14,724 nt of DNA from Bifidobacteriaceae bacterium (GTDB lineage: Bacteria > Actinomycetota > Actinomycetes > Actinomycetales > WQXJ01), in NCBI GenBank assembly GCA_031268115.1, contig JAIRXV010000199.1:1-14724 (forward strand), written 5' to 3'. Under the pieces are notes generated by a model that saw only the letters and a program-made list of their open reading frames with translations, was not told the DNA's origin and did no database searches. A program made the translations under genes and the position numbers. Shown here piece by piece: positions 7,979-13,970 of this stretch. Positions within the stretch are counted from its first letter, which is position 1, and each line of letters opens with the position of its first letter.

Positions 7979-8812
7979 TTACTTGCCAAACCCGGCCGTC
8001 AAACCGGCAACCAGTTGGCGCCGGCCGATGATGTAGGCCGCGAGGATCGGGAGGGCGGACAGCATGACCGCCGCGAGGATGGCTGGCGTGTTGGAGCCGT
8101 GTTCGCCTTGGTAGGTGAACAGGGAGTAGGGCAAGACCCGAACCTCGGGTTTGCCTGTAAGAACCAAGGGGAACAGGAATCCATTCCACACTTGGAGCGC
8201 GTCGTAGATGCCCACGGTCACCACGGCCGGACGGGCCAAAGGCAACACGAGCGTGCCCAGAACCCGCCAGGGTCCGGCGCCGTCCACCGTCATCGATTCG
8301 AACAACTCGCGCGGAATGTCCCGCACGAAGTTCACAAGGATCAGCACCGTGATGGGCACACCGAACCCGATGGACGGCAAGATCAGCGCCGCCAACGTGT
8401 TGTAGAGATGCATCTCGGTGATCATGTAGAACAGGGGCACGATGGTTGCTTGCGCTGGGATCGCCAGCCCAAGCATGAACAGAGAGAAAATCCTCTGGAC
8501 CGACTTTCGCGCCGTACGCACTATCGCGTAGGACGCCATCAGGCAGATCACGAGCAGGACCGCCACGCTCGACAGCGTGACAATCAAAGAGTTGCCAAGG
8601 TAACGCATGAAGTCGTTCTCAAGAACCAGGCGGTAAGCCGCGATGGTGGGCGAACCGGGCGGGATGAGAGGATTCTCGGCGTAGTAGTCGCTTTGGGTTC
8701 GCAGCGACGTTAGAACCATGTAGTAGATTGGACCGGCGATAATCGCCAGCCAAATCCAACCCAATGCGCCTCCGACAATGTTAGGCCGGGCGCGGCCGCG
8801 CAGTGTAGCCAT
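7979..8812 (-). CDS. bxlG: ABC sugar transporter permease, MalG type
   Basis: Second membrane subunit of the oligosaccharide importer, 277 residues from ATG at 8812. Hydrophobic segments fit six membrane helices (for example IVGGALGWIWLAIIAGPI, near the start). The EAA loop that docks the ATPase is present near residues 168-190 as ELFESMTVDGAGPWRVLGTL. Family traits include the N-terminal periplasmic stretch with NPL..P and a short C-terminus ending FGK. A GTG one codon earlier (8815) is also possible, but the ATG has better spacing (6 nt) from GGAGGG and overlaps the bxlF stop as TGATG, a classic coupled junction. The partner subunits are BxlF and BxlE; no ATPase gene is present. The substrate, xylo-oligosaccharide, is inferred from the flanking beta-xylosidase and xylanase. 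Confidence 0.93.
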   Translation of the reverse strand: MATLRGRARPNIVGGALGWIWLAIIAGPIYYMVLTSLRTQSDYYAENPLIPPGSPTIAAYRLVLENDFMRYLGNSLIVTLSSVAVLLVICLMASYAIVRTARKSVQRIFSLFMLGLAIPAQATIVPLFYMITEMHLYNTLAALILPSIGFGVPITVLILVNFVRDIPRELFESMTVDGAGPWRVLGTLVLPLARPAVVTVGIYDALQVWNGFLFPLVLTGKPEVRVLPYSLFTYQGEHGSNTPAILAAVMLSALPILAAYIIGRRQLVAGLTAGFGK

Positions 8813-9741
8813 CACATTCCCTCCATTTGGCTTTCCATCCGGTTAGCTCCAGACAACCGGTTGAGGGTGAGAGACAGAGTCAGGCCAATGGCGCTGAGAA
8901 TGACAGAGATGACCGCAGCCTTACCCATTTGGAATGAGCGAAAACCAGTCAGGTACATGTCTAGGGGCAAGATCCGCGTCGCGTTTCCCGGTCCACCTTG
9001 AGTCATGACATAGAACAAATCGAAGAACGTCAACGACCCGACAAGCATGAGAGTCGAGGACGTGATGATGGTGTAGCGCAACTGTGGCACCGTGATGCGC
9101 CAAAACTGCGTCCACCCACCGGCGCCATCGATCATGGCCGCCTCATACAGCGAACGGGGTATTTGGCGCACGCCGGCTTGGTAGAGAAGTGAGTGGAATG
9201 GAACGAACGCCCATGCGATCACAGCGATCACCGTGTAGAGGGCAAGCGTGGGATTGCCCAACCAGTCTTGGGAGAGCCATTTGATCCCCAAGGCGCTAGA
9301 CAGGCCGAAGACGGGATCCAGCATCGCCTTGAAGCCGATGCCGATTGCTGCCGAAGAGAACAGCAGTGGCAGGAAGTACAAGACCGCGAGCACGGCCCGG
9401 TACCGTTGGCGCCCAGCCATGAACACTCCAAGAAGGAGACTGATGGGGGCCTGAACCACCCACGAGACGACCATCACCCGCAGTGTCAAACCCAGCGCAC
9501 TATGGGTGACCGGATCGGCCAAGGTCGCCCGCCAGCTGGTCAACCCGGCAAACTGAATATCCCCGAGCCCGTCCCATTGGGTGAAGCTCAGCACAACGAC
9601 CCCGACCAGCGGTATGAGAGCGAACGCCCCGAAGAAGACCAGGGCGGGCGCGGCCATCCATGCAGTGGGTCCGGTGCGGCGGCGGCCGCCCGCCACACCG
9701 GACGTCTGCGTTCTTGGCACGTTACTGGCCGATCGTCGCAT
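8812..9741 (-). CDS. bxlF: ABC sugar transporter permease, MalF type
   Basis: First membrane subunit of the importer, 309 residues. Six hydrophobic segments are visible, the first at about 29-51 (AWMAAPALVFFGAFALIPLV). The EAA motif lies at about 198-219 (SLYEAAMIDGAGGWTQFWRI) and GGPGNATRILPLDMYLTGF near 249-267 is typical of MalF-type sugar permeases. The chosen ATG overlaps the bxlE coding end by 20 bases and has only a weak ribosome site, so translation probably depends on bxlE; a GTG at 9720, just past the bxlE stop, would remove the first seven residues. The stop is shared with the start of bxlG. Specificity is inferred from the operon, not from the protein itself. Confidence 0.92.
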   Translation of the reverse strand: MRRSASNVPRTQTSGVAGGRRRTGPTAWMAAPALVFFGAFALIPLVGVVVLSFTQWDGLGDIQFAGLTSWRATLADPVTHSALGLTLRVMVVSWVVQAPISLLLGVFMAGRQRYRAVLAVLYFLPLLFSSAAIGIGFKAMLDPVFGLSSALGIKWLSQDWLGNPTLALYTVIAVIAWAFVPFHSLLYQAGVRQIPRSLYEAAMIDGAGGWTQFWRITVPQLRYTIITSSTLMLVGSLTFFDLFYVMTQGGPGNATRILPLDMYLTGFRSFQMGKAAVISVILSAIGLTLSLTLNRLSGANRMESQMEGM

Positions 9742-11119
9742 TCATGTTGTCCGCGAACTGTTCCGGCGTGATCTGCCCCAGGAAGATCTGGTCCAGGTTG
9801 GTCAACAGTTCTTGGGCGGCAACCGAACCGAGCGCCTGGTCCCAGGAGAGCTGGAAGTTGGGTGCGTTCTTCACCAGGTCATAGGCCTGGGTCAGGAAGT
9901 CGGCATCGGGCGATGCGGCGAGTTTGTCCTCGATGCCCACCACGGGCGGAAGGGCACCGCCGTCGATTAGCGCATCCACGAAGGTGTCCGTGTAGGACTC
10001 GGCGTTGAGATAGCCGACGGCGGCGTCCTGGTCGGTGGTCGTGGAGTCGGCGTAAACCGACCAATAGTTGGACGTGTTACCCGCGATGTTGGCGATGTCG
10101 CCTTTGCCGCCGGGCACGGTCGGGAATGGGAAGGTGCCGAGTTTGCCCGATGTGATGAAATCGGGAGCTTCGTTCTTGACAGTGCCGTACACCCACGAAC
10201 CCTGGAGCAGCATGGCAACCTTGCCGGTGTACAGCAGAGCGGCATCGGCGTTGGAATCGGTGGTGATGGATGCGAAGTTGTCGATGAAACCGTCGGCCTC
10301 GACGAAGTCCTGAATGTAGGTCAGCGCTTGAAGCATTTCGGGACTCGACCATGCGTTCTCTTCTCCGCGCACAACGGCATTGAACGTCTCCGGACCCCCC
10401 ACACGATCGGCCAGGTACTCAAGCCACATCAAGTCTGGCCACTTGGACTGTCCGGCGATGCCGAACGGGGCTACGCCGATGTCCTTGAACTTCGGGATGC
10501 TGGCCAGCAGTTCGTCCCAAGTGATCGGCACCTCGATGCCGGCCTGCTCGAACAGTTCTTTGTTGTAGTACAGGATGACGGGTTGGGAATCGGCGTTGGG
10601 AACGGCATATTGAACGCCATCGATCTTGCCGGCATCGGCCACGGACGGCAGCACGCGAGAGAGCGCGTCATCCACTCGACCGGTCAAATCCACCACCTTG
10701 TCGGAGGCGACGTATTCCTGAAGTGTGCCGCCCGCGCCCCAGTTGAGGATCATGGTCGGGGCGCTGCCGGAGCCGACCGCCGTGCGGATCTTCTCCTTAT
10801 AGGCATCGTTGGCATAGGCCTCATAGGCGATGGACTGATTGGGATTGGCCTGATTCCAGGTGTCGATGGAGGCGCCCCACAGCGACTCCTTCGGTTCGCC
10901 CGTGAGGAACCAGGCGGTTGCGGTCGAGGCGGCGCCGTCATCGGCGGACGCCCCGGCGTCGTCTCCATCGGTTGCAGAAGTGTCCGCGTCGTTGACGGTG
11001 GGCGATCCCGCAGGCGGCGAAGCTGTTTCGTCCCCGTCGCCACCGCACGCGGTCAATGCGCCCGATACCGCTATCGCCAGCGTCAGCGCTGTGGCAAGTC
11101 GCGCCTTACGTAGTTGCAT
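9722..11119 (-). CDS. bxlE: extracellular sugar-binding lipoprotein of an ABC transporter
   Basis: Membrane-anchored solute-binding protein of 465 residues that would capture xylo-oligosaccharides and deliver them to BxlF/BxlG. Lipoprotein signal: MQLRKAR, hydrophobic core, lipobox LTAC with lipidated C25. An unusually acidic linker of Ala, Ser, Thr and Asp (about 26-68) follows, then a cluster-B type binding fold starting at TAWFLTGEP, with VPNADSQPVILYYNKELFEQ, ITWDELLASIPKFKD and GKVAMLLQGSW as recognisable family segments. The start at 11119 is supported by GGAAGG 7 nt upstream and by the signal peptide directly following; the frame stays open 30 codons upstream but through the operator region. 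It is the first gene of the bxlEFGA operon, divergent from bxlR. The ligand is inferred from the operon. Confidence 0.94.
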   Translation of the reverse strand: MQLRKARLATALTLAIAVSGALTACGGDGDETASPPAGSPTVNDADTSATDGDDAGASADDGAASTATAWFLTGEPKESLWGASIDTWNQANPNQSIAYEAYANDAYKEKIRTAVGSGSAPTMILNWGAGGTLQEYVASDKVVDLTGRVDDALSRVLPSVADAGKIDGVQYAVPNADSQPVILYYNKELFEQAGIEVPITWDELLASIPKFKDIGVAPFGIAGQSKWPDLMWLEYLADRVGGPETFNAVVRGEENAWSSPEMLQALTYIQDFVEADGFIDNFASITTDSNADAALLYTGKVAMLLQGSWVYGTVKNEAPDFITSGKLGTFPFPTVPGGKGDIANIAGNTSNYWSVYADSTTTDQDAAVGYLNAESYTDTFVDALIDGGALPPVVGIEDKLAASPDADFLTQAYDLVKNAPNFQLSWDQALGSVAAQELLTNLDQIFLGQITPEQFADNMNATIGQ

Positions 11120-11173
11120 GAATTGTCCTTCCCTCGAAGAAGTGCCCGTAAGAGCATCGTTGCTCGGATCGGA

Positions 11174-11190
11174 AGCGAAATAGTTTCGCT
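11174..11190. promoter_or_regulatory. operator candidate O3 in front of bxlE
   Basis: AGCGAAATAGTTTCGCT has two perfect 7-bp arms around a 3-bp centre. Its CGAAA half-site starts about 21 nt past the predicted bxlE -10, the same layout as O1 at the xylanase gene. It shares the half-site with O1/O2 but has a 3-bp rather than 1-bp spacer. Confidence 0.6.
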
Positions 11191-11209
11191 CGGACCGGCT
11201 CAGAAGCAC

Positions 11210-11239
11210 AGGCTAGCGGCGAAGCGGGGCCGAGGTCAA
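11210..11239 (-). promoter_or_regulatory. predicted promoter of the bxlEFGA operon
   Basis: Minus-strand TTGACC (11239-11234) and TAGCCT (11215-11210) are separated by 18 bp. Transcription would begin near 11203, giving an 84-nt leader that carries operator O3. The -35 is a strong match and the -10 a fair one. Confidence 0.5.
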
Positions 11240-11252
11240 TGCGAAGAGGCAA

Positions 11253-11272
11253 CGAAACATTTTCGAGTTTCG
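11253..11272. promoter_or_regulatory. operator candidate O4 between bxlE and bxlR
   Basis: CGAAACATTTTCG (11253-11265) has 5-bp perfect arms and a 3-bp spacer. A third half-site GTTTCG at 11267-11272 pairs with CGAAAC at 11253-11258 as a wider dyad, so the site is a cluster of three half-sites. It sits just upstream of the predicted bxlE -35 and upstream of the bxlR -10. Confidence 0.5.
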
Positions 11273-11307
11273 CGGAAGAGTCCACACTGGAGCAGGGGGG
11301 ATGGCGC

Positions 11308-11324
11308 TATGATTTTCGAGAAAC
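11308..11324 (+). promoter_or_regulatory. predicted bxlR -10 element with overlapping operator-like dyad
   Basis: TATGAT at 11308-11313 is a near-consensus -10; no good -35 is visible at 16-18 bp. It runs directly into TTTTCGAGAAAC (11313-11324), with TTTC/GAAA half-sites in inverted order compared with O1-O4, at the predicted transcription start. This would suit autorepression of bxlR. Confidence 0.4.
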
Positions 11325-11361
11325 TTACGTCATAGGGCAGCGAGCACGCGGGAGCCAGTCG

Positions 11362-12411
11362 ATGAACAGTGGGCGGGCCGGTCGAGTCACACTCGACCAA
11401 GTCGCCACGGCGGCCAACGTCTCCGTCGCCACGGCCTCGAAAGTTCTCAACGCGCGGTCCGGGGTTTCCCCGACCACGCGGGACCGGGTGCTCGCAACCA
11501 TGACCCAGCTGGGCTACCGGCTCACCACCGCCCGCTCCGCAGACGACCTGGCCAGGGCCGTCCAACTGGTGTTCGACTCACTCGACGGATCGCCGTATTC
11601 GGCCGAAATCCTTCAGGGTTTCGTCAACGCCGCCCGCGAGATGGGTCTCATCATGCACCTGGACACGTTGCGTCCGTCCCCACAGCCCAAGACCCATGCC
11701 GCGATGGACGCATGGGCGGCCGCAATGGTTGGATCGGCCCACCTCGGGCTCGTGTTCATCACCTGCGATCTTGGACCGGAAGAGATCGAGGCCTGCAAAC
11801 GCTTGGAGACGCCCTTCATCGCACTCGACCCACGCTGCCTTCTGGACTCCGGCATCGTCACGGTCGGATCGACCAACTTCGGCGGGGGCTTCGCCGCCAC
11901 CCAACACCTGCTCGAACTCGGCCACCGAGATATCGGCCTGATCGCTGGGCTCGGTCGCACCACGTTTGCCCAGGAACGCGCCTACGGCTTTCGTTCGGCG
12001 TTGGCCGATGCCGGCGTGGCCTGCCGCGAAGACCTGATCCGGATGGGCGATTTCACCTACGATTCCGGCCTCGAACTCGGCGGTGAGCTACTCGACGTAG
12101 CACCGCGGCCGACCGCCATCGTGGTCAACTGCGACACTAGCGCGATAGGTGTGATCGAAGCGGCGCGCCGGCGACGCGTGCGCGTACCCGAAGACCTCTC
12201 GGTTGTCGGCTTCGACGACACCAAGCTCGCCCTATGGTCCACACCCCAACTCACCACGGTGCGCCAACCTCTGGGAGACATGGCGCGGGTGGCCTTGCGC
12301 ACCGTCGCCCAAATGGCCGCCGGCCAGCAACCCGACTCGCCCCACACCCAGCTGGCGACCACCCTGGTGGTCCGAGGCTCAACGGCTAGACCCCCGGCCC
12401 GCCGCCGCTGA
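11362..12411 (+). CDS. bxlR: LacI-family transcriptional regulator divergent from the bxl operon
   Basis: DNA-binding sugar sensor of 349 residues. The HTH is VTLDQVATAANVSVATASKV (residues 9-28), followed by VLNARSGV. The sensor domain shows TNFGGGFAATQHLLELGH, LIAGLGRTTFAQERAYGF, VPEDLSVVGFDD, TTVRQPLGDMARVA and the end motif TTLVVRGSTA. It is paralogous to the regulator at 4500-5531, sharing long runs of the sensor domain. Recognition-helix positions are V22-A23 here against Q-A in the paralogue. The start at 11362 has GGGAG about 7-8 nt upstream; the longer in-frame start at 11239 would place coding sequence over the operators. Its divergent position to bxlE matches bxlR of Streptomyces, hence the symbol; effector and operator are inferred. 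The last 33 bases overlap the 3' end of the LCP gene on the other strand. Confidence 0.92.
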   Translation: MNSGRAGRVTLDQVATAANVSVATASKVLNARSGVSPTTRDRVLATMTQLGYRLTTARSADDLARAVQLVFDSLDGSPYSAEILQGFVNAAREMGLIMHLDTLRPSPQPKTHAAMDAWAAAMVGSAHLGLVFITCDLGPEEIEACKRLETPFIALDPRCLLDSGIVTVGSTNFGGGFAATQHLLELGHRDIGLIAGLGRTTFAQERAYGFRSALADAGVACREDLIRMGDFTYDSGLELGGELLDVAPRPTAIVVNCDTSAIGVIEAARRRRVRVPEDLSVVGFDDTKLALWSTPQLTTVRQPLGDMARVALRTVAQMAAGQQPDSPHTQLATTLVVRGSTARPPARRR

Positions 12412-13629
12412 CGCTTCGGCCCCGGGGCTGCGATGTGTGAAGCGGCTTCCCCGACCTTCGCCGCCGGAGGTCGTGGCGCCTGCTGAGGGCGCGGAATCGG
12501 GGTCTTCGCCGTCAGCGACAGTCACCGGTAGGGGACGGTCCTCCGCCAGGGCATCGAAGACTTCCTGGGCGTCTGGGGCAAGAACCACGTTGGCGGGGTC
12601 CCTCGGATCCGTTGCCCACGGAATGGTGATCGCGGTCACCGCCGACGGGGAGGCGTGGCGCAGAGAAAACGCCAGGCCGGCGATTGTGCCGACGGAACCT
12701 AAACCGGGCGAGGTGGTTAGTGTTTCGGTGGCCGCGGCCACGAATGAGTAGAGTTCGCCGGTCTGCGTTAGCAGGCTCTTTTGTGTCGCGGTCCGGACGA
12801 TGGCGGCAACCAGTTCATGCTGCCTGTCCAGCCGGCTTAGGTCAGATCCGTCCCCTAGGCCCTCACCCGTGCGGGCGCGAGCGAACGCTAGGGCCGTTTT
12901 GCCGTCGAGTTTGTGCCGGCCTTTGGTGAGTTTGAGTTTGGCTTTGCTCGAACTCATATCGTTGGGGATAGTCATTTCAACGCCACCCAGTGCGTCGATC
13001 ATTCCCACAAAGCCTGAAAAATCCACCACGACAAACTGGTCGATTCGCACCTCTGAGACTTCTTCTAGAGTCTTGATGGCGCATGCGGCGGCGTCTCCTA
13101 GGTTGCCTTGTTCGCCGCCTCGGGCAAATGCCGCGTTGAACTTGGTGGTCCAGGGCAGTCCGGAAACAGTGCCGTCAGAAAGGGTGCAGGGCGGGATGGT
13201 TACGGTGGTATCGCGTGGGATTGACACGATGTCGATGCGGTCGCGGGCCGCTGAGACATGCACCACCATCGCGACATCGGATCGAAGGCCTTCGGCTGCG
13301 TGATCGGTCAGCTTGCCGTTGGCGCCTTCCCTTGAGTCCGATCCGAACACCGCCACGTTGAGTGGGCGCCCGTCGAAGGGATCTGCTGGATCGGGGGCGG
13401 ACGCCGGGCGGGCGCGGGGAGTGGGACGGTCTGTGCCAAGCTGGGCAACTATTTCGATCGTCTCGATTCGGGAGTTCAAATCGACGATGACGGCCCCCGC
13501 GGCGGATGGGATCGCCACAAGGGCTCCCGTTGCCGCCACCGCGATCTTGCCGCGGACGGGATGCTGGCATGAGGTGCGGCGGTGCGAGGAACACCCAACC
13601 CGAGGTGGGGAGGCGTGTCTCGCAGGCAT
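12379..13629 (-). CDS. LCP (LytR-CpsA-Psr) family cell-wall glycopolymer ligase
   Basis: Membrane-anchored protein of 416 residues; LCP enzymes transfer teichoic-acid-like or arabinogalactan-type polymers from lipid carriers to peptidoglycan outside the membrane. It has a cytoplasmic tail 1-26, one membrane helix about 29-49, and the LCP domain about 88-280: NVAVFGSDSREG, LRSDVAMVVHV, DIVSIPRDTTV, KFNAAFARGG, IDQFVVVDFSGFVGMIDALG, GRHKLDGKTALAFARAR and SDLSRLDRQHELVAAIV. The Asp and Arg residues of the SDSR, RSD, PRD and RAR motifs are those expected for pyrophosphate and metal handling. Two cysteines (C148, C183) could form the disulfide common in actinobacterial members. The tail after about 360 is low complexity. 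The start at 13629 is chosen for AAGGGG 5 nt upstream. The tail has a C-H-C-H cluster (C13, H16, C21, H23). No functional link to xylan genes is evident. Confidence 0.93.
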   Translation of the reverse strand: MPARHASPPRVGCSSHRRTSCQHPVRGKIAVAATGALVAIPSAAGAVIVDLNSRIETIEIVAQLGTDRPTPRARPASAPDPADPFDGRPLNVAVFGSDSREGANGKLTDHAAEGLRSDVAMVVHVSAARDRIDIVSIPRDTTVTIPPCTLSDGTVSGLPWTTKFNAAFARGGEQGNLGDAAACAIKTLEEVSEVRIDQFVVVDFSGFVGMIDALGGVEMTIPNDMSSSKAKLKLTKGRHKLDGKTALAFARARTGEGLGDGSDLSRLDRQHELVAAIVRTATQKSLLTQTGELYSFVAAATETLTTSPGLGSVGTIAGLAFSLRHASPSAVTAITIPWATDPRDPANVVLAPDAQEVFDALAEDRPLPVTVADGEDPDSAPSAGATTSGGEGRGSRFTHRSPGAEASAAAGRGSSR

Positions 13630-13743
13630 TTGGACCCCTTTCGACGTTCCAATCGGCACCGGGTTCCCCGCCAGGGGCGGTGTCCACCACTTCGCCGGGA
13701 CGAGCCCGATTGTGCCCGGCCGCCGATGTCGCACCCCAGCTTA

Positions 13744-13780
13744 GGGGGTTGTTTGGGGTCTTGTGGGGATGAGTTGGGGG
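13744..13780 (+). other. four phased G-tracts, G-quadruplex candidate
   Basis: G-tracts of 5, 4, 4 and 5 bases begin at 13744, 13755, 13765 and 13776, separated by loops of 6, 6 and 7 bases. This meets the usual G3+N1-7 pattern for an intramolecular quadruplex on the plus strand, the template strand for the LCP gene, about 115-150 bp before its start codon. Confidence 0.5.
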
Positions 13781-13825
13781 TCTAACGGTGAAAATCGTGT
13801 GGAGCGCCGGGCCCGGGTCGCTTGA

Positions 13826-13842
13826 AACCGGTGGCGCCGGTT
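13826..13842 (-). terminator. possible terminator stem-loop after the dehydrogenase gene
   Basis: Perfect dyad AACCGG / CCGGTT with 5-base loop, 129 bases or more downstream of the dehydrogenase stop on the minus strand. It is followed only by TTTC-like bases (TC after the stem), not a proper U-run, so it is a weak candidate. A second weaker dyad TCAGG / CCTGA lies at 13886-13901. Confidence 0.25.
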
Positions 13843-13970
13843 GGTCCCGTCCGCGCCCAAGCCGGCCCGCAACCGCTTAGGCCGGTCAGGGCAAAGCCTG
13901 AACCAGACGAAACCCGGCGGGCACCGACCAACCCGCCCACAAGCCCCGCCCGCCACCCCGGTCCCCCAAG

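Larger units (their letters stand above)
13630..13970. other. non-coding stretch between LCP and dehydrogenase genes
   Basis: 341 bases without a credible gene. It must hold the LCP promoter and the end of the dehydrogenase transcript. Visible structure: a four-G-tract array (13744-13780), a palindrome CCGGGCCCGG (13807-13816), and two inverted repeats (13826-13842 and 13886-13901). I cannot place a convincing -35/-10 pair for the LCP gene. Confidence 0.6.

Noticed and set aside
7908..8189. N-terminal extension of bxlA by 94 codons
   Set aside because: It overlaps the end of the bxlG gene in another frame and lacks GH3 similarity; the ATG at 7907 has a strong ribosome site.
10328..11113. Plus-strand open frame of 261 codons
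   Set aside because: Antisense to bxlE; repetitive Gly/Ile/Val and Arg-rich translation typical of a shadow frame.
11120..11209. N-terminal extension of bxlE by 30 codons
   Set aside because: It would put coding sequence over operator O3 and displace the lipoprotein signal from the N-terminus; the ATG at 11119 has GGAAGG upstream.
11239..11361. N-terminal extension of bxlR by 41 codons
   Set aside because: It covers the palindromes and the TATGAT element; LacI proteins start a few residues before the HTH, as the ATG at 11362 provides.
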